Positions 44,632-57,556 of a DNA stretch of 64,000 bases are shown here, piece after piece. This DNA is from Allopusillimonas ginsengisoli (lineage in GTDB: Bacteria; Pseudomonadota; Gammaproteobacteria; Burkholderiales; Burkholderiaceae_B): the NCBI GenBank assembly GCA_005239165.1, contig RAPG01000014.1, forward strand, positions 1 through 64,000. Reading direction: 5' to 3'. The position numbers and the translations under genes are program-made. How positions within the stretch are numbered: position 1 is the first letter of the stretch; each line of letters opens with the position of its first letter. The notes beneath the pieces are model-generated. The model saw only the letters and a program-made list of their open reading frames with translations, did no database searches and was not told where the DNA came from.

Positions 44632-45414
44632 TTAGCGAGCCGTCCAGCCACCGTCAAGAGTAAGCGTGGTGCCGGTCATCTGGTCGGCAGAGTCAGAACA
44701 CAAAAACACCGCCGCGCCAGCCAACTGCCCTGGTGTGACAAACTGCAGCGATGGCTGCTTTTCAGACAACAGCTCTTTGGCGGCCGCTTCAACATCAACA
44801 CCCTGCTTTGCCGCCAGCGCCTCGATCTGTTTTTCGACCAAAGGCGTGCGCACCCAGCCAGGGCAGATCGCGTTGCAGGTTACGCCCGATTCTGCGTTTT
44901 CAAGCGCGGTTACCTTGGTCAGGCCGACCACACCATGCTTGGCCGCTACATAGGCCGACTTATTGACAGACGCCACCAGACCATGCGCTGACGCGATATT
45001 AATGATGCGGCCCCAGCCCTGCTTTTGCATGTGAGGCAAAGCTGCCGCCGTACCATGGAAAACCGCCGAAAGATTAAGAGCGATGATGGCGTCCCAGCGC
45101 TCTACCGGAAACTCCTCAATACGGGCTGTGTACTGGATGCCTGCGTTATTTACCAGAATGTCCACGCCGCCCAGGGCTTTGGCAGCCAGGTCGATGAACT
45201 CGCGCGTAGCAGCCGCATCCGACAGATCTGCATTGATGTAATGCGCCTTCACGTTGAATTCAAGCTCTATGTTTACGCGCTCTTTTTCAATGGCGGCAGC
45301 ATCGCCAAAACCATTTAGCACTACATTGGCGCCATTGGCCGCCAGTTCGCGGGCGATGGCCAGGCCTATTCCACTTGTAGAGCCTGTAACAACCGCGTGT
45401 TTACCTGTAAGCAT
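44632..45414 (-). CDS. 3-hydroxybutyrate dehydrogenase
   Basis: An NAD-dependent SDR that oxidises D-3-hydroxybutyrate to acetoacetate. The 260 residues show VTGSTSGIGLAIARELAANG near residue 9, NNAGIQYTARIEEFP near 90, the Ser in NIASAHGLVAS near 140 and SAYVAAKHG near 153. The LVEKQIEALAAKQGV insert and QFVTPGQLAGAAVFLCSD are typical of BdhA. The start at 45414 follows AAGGG; 30 upstream codons have no family match. It is probably part of PHB or ketone-body use. Confidence 0.92.
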   Translation of the reverse strand: MLTGKHAVVTGSTSGIGLAIARELAANGANVVLNGFGDAAAIEKERVNIELEFNVKAHYINADLSDAAATREFIDLAAKALGGVDILVNNAGIQYTARIEEFPVERWDAIIALNLSAVFHGTAAALPHMQKQGWGRIINIASAHGLVASVNKSAYVAAKHGVVGLTKVTALENAESGVTCNAICPGWVRTPLVEKQIEALAAKQGVDVEAAAKELLSEKQPSLQFVTPGQLAGAAVFLCSDSADQMTGTTLTLDGGWTAR

Positions 45415-45592
45415 AGTATTCCCTTCGAGTGGTTCATTAAAGCTTGCTGCCACGCCTGCCATCGCACAAAGCCGCGATTTGCGATGCAGCAAAAAGCCAG
45501 ACATTCAATGCTAGTGTAACGCTCAGACTGGCACCTGAGCCCCCCCCTTACCGGTGTCAGAGACGGCTCGTGAAAGATTTTAATTTTCTTGT

Positions 45593-45598
45593 TAGAAT
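45593..45598 (+). promoter_or_regulatory. Extended -10 element, probable tRNA-Ser(CGA) promoter
   Basis: TGTTAGAAT is an extended -10 element about 100 bases before the tRNA gene; a weak -35 (GTGAAA) lies 17-18 bases upstream. Processing of a longer precursor would be needed. Confidence 0.35.
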
Positions 45599-45694
45599 AG
45601 CGGACTTGCCCGGCTGGCACAGGCGTCTTCGACCGACCTTGTGTGTAGTATTTGCCGGCAATATGGTCTGGTGCGCAATTGGTGCACCAACACA

Positions 45695-45784
45695 GGACAG
45701 GTGGCAGAGTGGTCGAATGCGCCGGACTCGAAATCCGGTTTACGTCTAGGCGTAACGTGAGTTCGAATCTCACCCTGTCCGCCA
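45695..45784 (+). tRNA. tRNA-Ser (anticodon CGA)
   Basis: A 90-base class II tRNA: acceptor GGACAGG / CCTGTCC with encoded CCA, anticodon stem CCGGA / TCCGG with loop CTCGAAA, a long variable arm and the TTCGAAT T-loop. Confidence 0.96.
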
Positions 45785-45798
45785 TTTAATTTATCAAG

Positions 45799-45830
45799 AC
45801 CCGCACGGCGCAACGCTTTGCGGGTTTTTT
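45799..45830 (+). terminator. Terminator of tRNA-Ser(CGA)
   Basis: ACCCGCA / TGCGGGT stem followed by a six-T run, 15 bases after the tRNA. Confidence 0.85.
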
Positions 45831-45932
45831 GTTGCCCCCCCCGCGCATAAAGCAGGGAGCAAACGGTGCTCTGGTGCAAGTGACTTTCTTTTTTGACACT
45901 TCATTTTTATTTTGGGCAGCGCGAAAAGATCC

Positions 45933-45991
45933 GGCTCTTCCCATTAAAGGGGGATGGGCATTCACTAGATACGGTTAATTACACCGTTCCA
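45933..45991 (-). mobile_element. ISL3-family IS end fragment (second copy)
   Basis: A GGCTCTTCCCATTAAAGG end is followed on the minus strand by the last eight codons of the transposase (WNGVINRI, then stop at 45965-45967). It matches the end at 15735, with small deletions in the terminal repeat. The rest of the element is lost. It lies 148 bases after tRNA-Ser(CGA), at the entrance of the O-antigen locus. Confidence 0.65.
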
Positions 45992-46036
45992 AAGTCCCGT
46001 TCAGGGACGAATTCAGTAAGTAAATTTCACCGAATA

Positions 46037-46222
46037 TTACGGGCCGCCCAGTCCATATTCAGTTTCGCTGAATCTTACTGTACGCATCGTCGGTGCGCTG
46101 CGTCTTGAAACACCAAAAATATGATCTAGCCGTTTGGCCCATCGAGCTTTCTCGTGTCTCGTGCCACTGCCATCGCTCACCCTACCACGCCCGTGTCCTC
46201 CCAGCGCCTTGATTGGCACCAT
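46037..46222 (-). pseudogene. Possible transposase fragment (IS91-like C-terminus), low certainty
   Basis: A 61-codon frame contains GRGRVSDGSGTRHEKARWAK followed by RLDHIFGV, which resembles the linker and the W-A-x-R-L-x-x-V-F region near the C-terminus of IS91/IS801-type transposases. The expected cysteine pair after it is missing, so if the match is right the fragment is frameshifted or truncated. It lies between the ISL3 end and the RfaH-like gene. Confidence 0.25.
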
Positions 46223-46259
46223 ACCGCAGGCTTTTCAATAAAAAATAGAAACCGTTTTT

Positions 46260-46283
46260 ATCAGCTAATCGGCTGATATTTTT
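46260..46283 (+). terminator. Terminator-like hairpin upstream of the RfaH-like gene
   Basis: ATCAGC / GCTGAT stem with a 6-base loop and ATTTTTCT after it; an A run lies on the other side. Confidence 0.4.
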
Positions 46284-46550
46284 CTAAGCTGTTAGGCCTA
46301 GGCCGGCTTGCGTAGGCCACTCAACCTAACACCAACAGCCTATGGCTGCAACATCGTCCGCCCTGTTATTTCTTACATATCTTGAAACACATGATCTCAA
46401 AACGGAAAAGATAAAGGGTCAGGACCGGCGTAGAAAAAAGCGCCAGAACCGCCAAGCGTGATTATGGGAGTGGAAACAAAAATGTCTTGCCAGATCATCG
46501 TCGCCGGCTCAATGCCAGCCTCGCAGAACAATAAGGTCAGATCTTCAAAT

Positions 46551-47087
46551 ATGGGCGTAACGGCTGACATATGGTATGTGGCGTACACAGCACCACGTCA
46601 GGAATTGCTTGCGCTCACGAATCTTCGGCAGCAAGGCTTTCAAACCTACCTTCCTTTATACAAGACCATTAAGAAGCGGGCAATCAAACGAGAGACCACT
46701 GCTGAATCGGGGCTTTCGCTAGTCGTCCATGAACCTATGTTTCCGCGATACATGTTCTTCAAACCGTCAAGCCACCGTCAATCGATCAGCGCCGTACGGT
46801 CTACGCGCGGCGTAAGCAATATCGTCAGGTTCGGCAATCAGTTCGCCGTGGTCCAGTCAGATACGCTCGCCGCCATTCAAGAGCAGGAACAATTGCGCAA
46901 CCATATTGATCTGGAAGCCACCGTCGCCCTGAAGCCAGGTCAGCATGTGCGCATGAACAACGTTCACATGCAAGGCCTTGAGGGGCTGGTGCATTCGGTA
47001 TCGAGCAAGCGGCTGGTCGTACTGATGGAAATTCTGGGCCATCAAACAAAAGTGAAGGTTAACCGCGCTTTTGTGGAGCCGATTTAA
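46551..47087 (+). CDS. RfaH-like transcription antiterminator (NusG paralog)
   Basis: A NusG-family factor that travels with RNA polymerase and helps it through long polysaccharide operons. The 178 residues hold an NGN domain (about 5-115) with DIWYVAYTAPRQELLALTNL and FPRYMFFK, then a short KOW domain (about 120-175) with GLEGLVHSVSSKRLVVLMEI. The start at 46551 gives the standard N-terminus; upstream residues have no family match. It stands just before the polysaccharide genes, which are its likely targets. No ops (GGCGGTAGC) element was seen in the following leader. Confidence 0.9.
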   Translation: MGVTADIWYVAYTAPRQELLALTNLRQQGFQTYLPLYKTIKKRAIKRETTAESGLSLVVHEPMFPRYMFFKPSSHRQSISAVRSTRGVSNIVRFGNQFAVVQSDTLAAIQEQEQLRNHIDLEATVALKPGQHVRMNNVHMQGLEGLVHSVSSKRLVVLMEILGHQTKVKVNRAFVEPI

Positions 47088-47358
47088 AAATAAAGCAATA
47101 GCGCGACAAGCAATAAGCAACGAGCCCTGAGCCACAGAAATAAGAGCTAGAACAAACGCAGCAAGCAGCAAAAGCCCCGATTAATAACGCAGTAACGCAG
47201 CAAAGTCAGTCCACCAACCAGCATGAAGACCAACGTGAATTTTGCCAAATCGCAAAAAACACTGCGGCAGCCTGCCCGTCACCCCCAAGTTCAGTAGCCA
47301 TTCTGCAAACCGTTACTCCACTCGCATTTACCGTATCCATAACCTTAAAGTGAAACTG

Positions 47359-48513
47359 ATGAACCGTCTGGCCGACTCCTTATCCGTTACCCCGATATCA
47401 CGCCTAGCATCCATCATTTTCATGGTATGTGCATTGGCTTTCCTCTCGGCGTGCAGCATGTCGCCGGGTATGTATATGGGCGCGCCCCAAGACGTCGAGG
47501 CGAAAATGAAAGCCGAAGGCGCGCCGCCGGGTGCCTTGATCACGATCTCCCCGGCCCTTATAGAAAAGCAGCGGGCGGAAGGCAACATCACCGTCAGGGA
47601 AGATATACGGCGGCTCTTCGCGCAGGGCGCCCCGTATAAGGTAGGACCAGGAGACATCCTGAACATAGTGGTGTGGAATCATCCCGAACTCGCGCTTGCT
47701 GCTGCGGGTTCCAACATAGCTACGACACTCTCTGGGTCGGCCGAAGTTGGAAACGGCTACAACGTCAGCCCAGACGGCTACATTCAGTTTCCGTTTGTTG
47801 GCGTGGTGAAGGTTGCCGGAATGACCGAATATCAGGTACGTGCGGTGCTCACCCGGCGCATCGGAGAATATATCCACGACCCTCAGCTAACCGTACGGAT
47901 CCAGGCGTACAGGAACGGGCGCGTTTACGTCGACGGTGAAGTTCGGAATCCTGGGCTTTTGACGATCAACGACATTCCGATGACCTTGCCAGAGGCCATT
48001 AATCGCGCTGGTGGTTTTACGCAGCAAGCGGACCGCTCTTCGGTGGTCCTGACCCGCAACGGCACACCGACCCGGATCGATCTGCCGGAACTCACGCGCA
48101 GCGGAGTGAACCCGTCGCAAATTCTGCTGGAGCATGGAGACTTGCTGCGGATCGTGAACAGGGATGAAGCCAAAGTCTTCTTGCTGGGTGACGTCTTTGC
48201 ACCTCGGGCCGAGCCGCTGCATGACGGCCAACTGAGCCTGGCTCAAGCGCTGGGTGAAGCAGGAGGCGTCAATCCTGAAACCGGCAATGCGCGGCAAATC
48301 TATGTCATACGCAAAGGTGCGGAAGGTAAAGCGGAAATCTACCATCTGGACGCCAGTGCACCGACGGCTTTTGTTTTGGCTGCCGACTTCGAACTCAAGC
48401 CACGTGACATGGTTTTTGTTGATCCAGCGCCCATCGTGAGGTGGAACCGCGTAATCAGCATGCTGCTGCCCAGCTACGGCGCAATCAGCGCCACCCGAGA
48501 CATGACACGGTAA
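47359..48513 (+). CDS. Polysaccharide export outer-membrane lipoprotein (Wza-like)
   Basis: The outer-membrane channel for a capsule, EPS or O-antigen-like polymer. A signal helix with lipobox LSAC (Cys near residue 32) is followed by the Poly_export domain (about 95-185: YKVGPGDILNIVVWNHPEL, YNVSPDGYIQFPFVGVVKVA) and SLBB domains (about 195-340: VYVDGEVRNPGLLTINDIPM, FLLGDVFAPRAEPL). The 384-residue form starts at the ATG that gives the signal peptide. It lies directly before the Wzc-like gene. Confidence 0.9.
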   Translation: MNRLADSLSVTPISRLASIIFMVCALAFLSACSMSPGMYMGAPQDVEAKMKAEGAPPGALITISPALIEKQRAEGNITVREDIRRLFAQGAPYKVGPGDILNIVVWNHPELALAAAGSNIATTLSGSAEVGNGYNVSPDGYIQFPFVGVVKVAGMTEYQVRAVLTRRIGEYIHDPQLTVRIQAYRNGRVYVDGEVRNPGLLTINDIPMTLPEAINRAGGFTQQADRSSVVLTRNGTPTRIDLPELTRSGVNPSQILLEHGDLLRIVNRDEAKVFLLGDVFAPRAEPLHDGQLSLAQALGEAGGVNPETGNARQIYVIRKGAEGKAEIYHLDASAPTAFVLAADFELKPRDMVFVDPAPIVRWNRVISMLLPSYGAISATRDMTR

Positions 48514-48522
48514 GTGATCCCC

Positions 48523-52368
<3,846 letters not shown>

Positions 52369-52372
<4 letters not shown>

Positions 52373-53454
52373 TTGACTTTATAGACCTGAAAACACAGCA
52401 AGCACGCATCAAAGACAAAATAGATGCCGGCATTCAACGCGTGCTGGCTCATGGGCAATACATCCTGGGGCCCGAGGTTACGGAACTGGAAGAAAAGCTC
52501 GCTGCATTTTCGGGCACCCGCTACTGCATTACCTGCGCCAATGGCACTGACGCGCTTCAGATTGCACAGATGGCGCTGGGCATCGGGCCCGGCGATGAAG
52601 TCATCACACCAGGCTTTACTTATATTGCCACCGCAGAGACCGTTGCCTTGCTGGGCGGCAAGCCGGTATATGTCGATATCAATCCCCGAACGTACAACAT
52701 GGATCCGGCCTTGATCGACGCGGCCATCACTTCGCGCACCAAAGCCATTATTCCCGTCTCACTATACGGGCAATGCGCCGACATGGACGCCATCAACGCT
52801 ATTGCCGAAAAGCATGGCATACCGGTTATCGAGGACGCCGCGCAAAGCTTTGGCGCTCGCTACAAAGACCGGCGCTCGTGCAATTTAAGCACCATTGCCT
52901 GCGCCAGCTTTTTTCCTAGCAAACCACTAGGATGCTACGGCGATGGTGGCGCCATTTTCACCAACGATGCTGAACTGGCCAGGGTGTTGCGGCAAATCGC
53001 CCGCCATGGTCAGGACCGTCGCTATCACCATGTCCGCGTGGGAGTCAACAGCCGCCTGGATACTCTACAAGCTGCCATCCTGCTTCCAAAGCTGGAAATC
53101 CTCAACGAAGAGATCACGTTGCGGCAGCAAGTGGCGCAGTCCTACAACGACCTGTTGGGCAGCGCGGGAATCAACAGCATGCCTTATATTGAAGCGCACA
53201 ACACCAGCGTATACGCTCAGTACACAATACGGGTCACAGAGCGCGAACGCATACAAGATGATCTGCGCAAAGCCGGGATTCCGACTGCCGTTCACTACCC
53301 GATCCCGCTGAACAAACAACCCGCTGTCGCTAACGATTCTGTCAGTCTCCCGGTGGGAGACGAAGTCGCCACGCAAGTCATCAGCTTGCCAATGCACCCC
53401 TACTTAAGCAGACAGCATCAACAATCAATCGTGACGGCGTTGCGCAAGACATGA
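52369..53454 (+). CDS. wlbC: UDP-2-acetamido-3-keto-glucuronate aminotransferase
   Basis: A PLP-dependent DegT/DnrJ/EryC1 aminotransferase of 361 residues that converts the 3-keto group to an amine with glutamate. The PLP lysine lies in [14 protein letters not shown] near residue 185; [12 protein letters not shown] near 155 holds the PLP-binding Asp. The ATG at 52369 overlaps the wlbB stop, which decides the start. With wlbA and wlbB it makes UDP-2,3-diacetamido-2,3-dideoxy-glucuronate. Confidence 0.94.
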
Positions 53455-54902
53455 AAGTCTTCCAGAAGGCTACGGCGGCCATCCGCAGGCTGCTACCCCA
53501 GAATAAATTTGCTCGCGGTGTGAGTGTATTGGTTGGCGGGACGGCCGGCTCGCAGTTATTGATGGTGATTGCTGCGCCCCTATTGACTCGCCTGTACACC
53601 CCCAGGGATTTCGGCCTGCTTGCCATCTGCGTGGGTATGCTGGCCATGTTTGCCTCCATCGCCAGTTTGCGCTACGAGGGCGCTATTCCCCTGCCCGAAG
53701 ACGATCTGGAAGCCGCTAATGTCACTGTGCTCTGTCTGTTGGCGGTTCTGCTCGTCACGACAGTCAGTGCCGCTTTGGTGGTATTTGGAGGCAGCGCAAT
53801 TGCGAAACTGCTGAGCGCGCCAGCCCTTGAGAAGTATTTCTGGTTGTTGCCCATTGGCGTATTTTCTTTGGGCACTTATCAAGTGTTCTATTACTGGGCG
53901 CTTCGTCATAAAAGCTTCGCGGCGATGACGAATGTTCGTTTAAAACAGTCATTTACAGCCACGATCATCCAATTAGCAGGTCATAAGCTTGGTGTCGCCG
54001 CGCTGTTGGGCGGCTATGTCAGTGGCCTGAGCCTAGCCGGCTCTTTAATGGCCAAGTCTGGATTACGGCACCGTGAGTTCCGCCAAGTCAGTATTTCCGG
54101 AATTTTAAAGGCAGCAAAACGCTATCGCCGATTTCCCATCTACTCAACCTGGTCCGGCCTGTTCAATAGCGCGGGTAGCGAATTGCCACCGTTGTTGTTT
54201 GCTACTTTCTTCAACCCTGCTGCTGCAGGCCTGTATTCCTTGACGAATCGCGTTCTGGCCATGCCAATGTCGATCATAGGAGGCGCGATCGGAAATGTGT
54301 TTCTTGCGAGCGCAGCTGAAGCTCATCGAGAACGGCGCCTTGCACCGCTCGTTACTATCGTGCACGACAAACTGGCCCATATCGCCATGCCTCCGGCCAT
54401 GGTATTTATGATAGCCGGACCCGAGCTGTTTGCCTTCGTGTTCGGCGAGAACTGGCGCGAAGCCGGCGCGTTCGCACAATGGATGGCGCCTTGGTTGTAT
54501 GTAACTTTCATCACCTCCCCACTCAGTACATTGATCATTGTGCTGGAGAAGCAACGGCATGACCTGGCTTTTGAAGTCATATTGCTGACCGTGCGCGTGG
54601 CCACCTTAGCCGTAGGTGGGGTGATAGGCGACCTGTTGATCACCGTCGCACTATTTTCCATGGGCAGCATGCTTTGCTGGGTCGGTTTCCTTATCTGGAT
54701 CACTGTCCATTCAGGCAACACTGTCCATTCACTTATCAAGCCAACCTTGTCAGCATTGGCATGGGGCATCTTGTGCATCGCGCCACTGGAATTCGGCGTA
54801 TTTCTGGTGCAGGGTACCCCCGGGTGGATTGTCGCTCTTATGGCAACTGGCATTCTGATCAGCACACGGTACTACTTCCTTCTGAGGCAGGCCTACTCAT
54901 GA
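53451..54902 (+). CDS. O-antigen flippase (Wzx-like)
   Basis: An inner-membrane MOP-superfamily transporter of 483 residues and about 12-14 helices that flips undecaprenyl-linked repeat units. The opening GVSVLVGGTAGSQLLMVIAA and LLTRLYTPRDFGLLAICVG is typical of Wzx / polysaccharide biosynthesis proteins. It overlaps wlbC and the next gene by ATGA junctions. Confidence 0.88.
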   Translation: MKVFQKATAAIRRLLPQNKFARGVSVLVGGTAGSQLLMVIAAPLLTRLYTPRDFGLLAICVGMLAMFASIASLRYEGAIPLPEDDLEAANVTVLCLLAVLLVTTVSAALVVFGGSAIAKLLSAPALEKYFWLLPIGVFSLGTYQVFYYWALRHKSFAAMTNVRLKQSFTATIIQLAGHKLGVAALLGGYVSGLSLAGSLMAKSGLRHREFRQVSISGILKAAKRYRRFPIYSTWSGLFNSAGSELPPLLFATFFNPAAAGLYSLTNRVLAMPMSIIGGAIGNVFLASAAEAHRERRLAPLVTIVHDKLAHIAMPPAMVFMIAGPELFAFVFGENWREAGAFAQWMAPWLYVTFITSPLSTLIIVLEKQRHDLAFEVILLTVRVATLAVGGVIGDLLITVALFSMGSMLCWVGFLIWITVHSGNTVHSLIKPTLSALAWGILCIAPLEFGVFLVQGTPGWIVALMATGILISTRYYFLLRQAYS

Positions 54903-56536
54903 AAAATATCCTTACCAACCTGACCTCGGGCTGGCAAGCAGCGCAAAGCAACGCTGGCCAAGAGGTATGGGTCAAGGGTAGCCCATATGTGGCCAACCAG
55001 AAGCAAACTGCAGAAATGGTGGCCGCCAGCTTGCCACATCGGTTTGGAGTCAAGCAAGCACTAGAACAGACCATGTTGCGCTACAACGGCTTTTATTCGC
55101 TGGTATGCCAGCAGGCCGGTCAACTCTTTGCCGGCGTGGACCGGCTTCGCTCGCTTCCGTTATTTTATTGCCTCACGAATGGACGGCTATGCCTAAGCGA
55201 CAACGCCGAATGGGTCCGTCAACAAGCCGGAGATCACACAATGGATCCGGTAGCTCGAGAGGAGTTCCAGCTTGCTGGATACGTCACGGGACCGGACACT
55301 CTTTTTCCGAACGTCAAACAACTACAAGCGGGGGAATGTCTGTTGGCTTCGCAGGGCGAGAACGGCATCGACCTTCAGTGTCATCGCTACTACCGTTACT
55401 TATACACGGAGCCCAAACAATACGACGAAGCCGCCTTGCTGGAAGAGCTTGACCAGGTGACCGCAAGTTCCATACAGCGTTTGATCGACTACGCCGCAGG
55501 CCGGCAGATCGTTGTCCCCTTAAGTGGTGGCTATGACTCTCGCCTTATTGTTTCCCAACTCAAACGTTTCGGTTATGACAATGTTTTGACTTTCACTTAC
55601 GGCATGGCCGGCAATAAGGAAGCGCAATACAGCCAACAAGTAGCTCACTCTTTGAAGCTGAAATGGCATTTCGTCGAATATAGTCGCAAATCATGGACCG
55701 AAGCCTGGCGAAACGAGGATCGTTGGGCGTATCAGCGATGGGCCTCCAATTGGACCAGCGTCACCCATACTCAGGACTGGCTGGCTGTAAAAGTCATGAC
55801 ACAAAATGGGGTTTTATCTCCAGACGCCGTTTTTGCGCCCGGCCATATTGCCCGTAACGACATACCTCGATGGCTGATGGCCAGTCAACCTGCCACTGCA
55901 GACCTGCTGGGCAAAACCATCTTTTCTCAGCATTGCTATCTGGCGCCAATTCATCTCGAGTCGGTACGACCAATGGAGAATTGGCAGGAACGGCTTGTCA
56001 GTCTTTCGGAACAAAGCGACGTCAGCGCCGCCGAAGCACTCATGGTTGGAATAAACAAATGGGATTGGCAAGAGCGCCAGGCCAAGTACATCGTCAACTC
56101 CATGCGGGTTTACGAGTTCTTTGGCTACAACTGGTGGATGCCCCTCTGGGACAATGAATTCACGGAGTACTGGGAAAAGGTTCCATTTCTACTGCGTAAA
56201 AAACGTGAAACATACTACGACTTCGTCAATCACGCATATTCTGAACAAGCAGGCATGCCCCATAACAGGACGCTTGGTAACGGCAGGGACGTATTCTTCA
56301 AGAAGGCACTGTTAAGGTTGCCCTTTGCCGACACCAAACTGGCAGAAACCGCTTGGCAGAAGCTTCATGAAGTAATGCTTAAAACCAAGCAGCTCGATAT
56401 ATCGGCAGCGGAAAGTGGCATCCCGGAAGAAGACCACAAACGTTTAGTCCGAAGCGGGTACACCCCGATCGGAGCCAGGGCGCATTTCTTTTTAAAGGAT
56501 GCTGCTTCTTATGCGAGCAACGCTGCCACACGATGA
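54899..56536 (+). CDS. Asparagine-synthase-like amidotransferase without N-terminal Cys
   Basis: A 545-residue protein with an AsnB-type synthetase domain. The PP-loop PLSGGYDSRLIV lies near residue 205, and LTFTYGMAGNKEAQYSQQVA follows at about 230. The N-terminal ~170 residues resemble a class II glutaminase fold (FNGFYSLV-like RYNGFYSLVCQQ, LPLFYCLTNGRLCLSDN), but the usual Cys at position 2 is absent: the chain starts MKNIL. Because the overlap with the flippase gene decides the start, this is likely real. Relatives in LPS clusters convert sugar uronates to uronamides, which fits the wlb product. The ammonia source is unclear. Confidence 0.82.
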   Translation: MKNILTNLTSGWQAAQSNAGQEVWVKGSPYVANQKQTAEMVAASLPHRFGVKQALEQTMLRYNGFYSLVCQQAGQLFAGVDRLRSLPLFYCLTNGRLCLSDNAEWVRQQAGDHTMDPVAREEFQLAGYVTGPDTLFPNVKQLQAGECLLASQGENGIDLQCHRYYRYLYTEPKQYDEAALLEELDQVTASSIQRLIDYAAGRQIVVPLSGGYDSRLIVSQLKRFGYDNVLTFTYGMAGNKEAQYSQQVAHSLKLKWHFVEYSRKSWTEAWRNEDRWAYQRWASNWTSVTHTQDWLAVKVMTQNGVLSPDAVFAPGHIARNDIPRWLMASQPATADLLGKTIFSQHCYLAPIHLESVRPMENWQERLVSLSEQSDVSAAEALMVGINKWDWQERQAKYIVNSMRVYEFFGYNWWMPLWDNEFTEYWEKVPFLLRKKRETYYDFVNHAYSEQAGMPHNRTLGNGRDVFFKKALLRLPFADTKLAETAWQKLHEVMLKTKQLDISAAESGIPEEDHKRLVRSGYTPIGARAHFFLKDAASYASNAATR

Positions 56537-57498
56537 ATTCAGTAAAAAGCAAGTATCAGGCGCTGTGCGATGTTGAACCATCAATTCCCCTGTTCAGCCG
56601 TGCCTGGTGGCTGGATGCGGCCGCAGGTAAAGATGACTGGAACGTCGTACTGATCGAGGAGGACGACAGCATCGTCGCCGCCATGCCATATGCCATACAA
56701 CACAGGTTCGGCTTTACGCTGCTGACCCATCCCCCGCTGACTCAAACACTTGGGCCGTGGCTGAAGCCATCCACCATGAAAAGTTCCAAGCAACTTAGCC
56801 GGCAAAAGGAGTTGATGGCCGCGTTGATCGCCGGCCTACCTCCCTTTGATTATTACGCTCAACGTTGGCATTACTCGAATACGAACTGGCTACCTTTCTA
56901 CTGGGCCGGGTTCAAGCAAACTACGCGCTATACCTATGTCATTGATGATCTTTCAGACCTGAACGCTGTTTTTGCTGGTTTTTCAGCCGGTAAACGAAAA
57001 GACATCAAAAAGGCGGAAAAGTCAGTCACGGTCAAGTTCGATATATCGGCCGAGGAGTTTTACAGCAATCATAAGATGACCTTGGCACAGCAAAATGCAA
57101 AGATTTCATACCCGTTCGAGGTATTCAAGCGCATGTATGACAGCGGCTATCAACGCAATTCGGCATGCACCATTGCGGCGTACGACGGACACAACAATTT
57201 GCACGCCGCACTTTTTATTGTTTGGGACCAAAACAGCGCTTACGACTTGATCAGCACCATCGACCCCTGCTACAGGAACAGTGGCGCAGCGTCTTTACTG
57301 GTTCACGAGGCCATTCTGCATGTTTCTACAAAAACCAAAAAATTCGATTTTGAAGGCAGCATGATAGAACCCGTGGAGCATTCATTCCGGCAGTTCAACA
57401 CAGTGCAGGTTCCGTATTTCGCTGTGTCAAAGTCTCGTTCAAAAGCCCTGGCAATAGCCAAGCTCATTCACGCTTCGCTTCATGGAATAAAGAGGTGA
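56533..57498 (+). CDS. FemAB / GNAT-like acyl- or aminoacyltransferase
   Basis: A 321-residue protein with tandem GNAT-type features. The N-terminal half has PLFSRAWWLDAAAG and PPLTQTLGPWLKPS, and the middle FAGFSAGKRKDIKKAEKS resembles the SxxxRxxIRKA motif of FemAB-type and GNAT_6 proteins. DLISTIDPCYRNSGAASLLV near residue 238 and KFDFEGSMIEPVEHSFRQF near 273 are typical of the C-terminal domain. It is coupled to the amidotransferase gene by an ATGA overlap. It probably attaches an acyl or aminoacyl group to a sugar of the repeat unit. Confidence 0.78.
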   Translation: MNSVKSKYQALCDVEPSIPLFSRAWWLDAAAGKDDWNVVLIEEDDSIVAAMPYAIQHRFGFTLLTHPPLTQTLGPWLKPSTMKSSKQLSRQKELMAALIAGLPPFDYYAQRWHYSNTNWLPFYWAGFKQTTRYTYVIDDLSDLNAVFAGFSAGKRKDIKKAEKSVTVKFDISAEEFYSNHKMTLAQQNAKISYPFEVFKRMYDSGYQRNSACTIAAYDGHNNLHAALFIVWDQNSAYDLISTIDPCYRNSGAASLLVHEAILHVSTKTKKFDFEGSMIEPVEHSFRQFNTVQVPYFAVSKSRSKALAIAKLIHASLHGIKR

Positions 57499-57556
57499 TT
57501 GCACGCTCCTTGAGAGAGCACGCAAAAGCAACAACCAACAAAGACAGAGGCACGAC

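Noticed and set aside
46397-46588. A 63-residue open frame before the RfaH-like gene on the minus strand
   Set aside because: It overlaps the RfaH-like start region on the other strand and has no signal or domain.
47088-47358. An ops / JUMPStart element for the RfaH-like factor
   Set aside because: No GGCGGTAGC-like sequence was found in the leader before the Wza-like gene.
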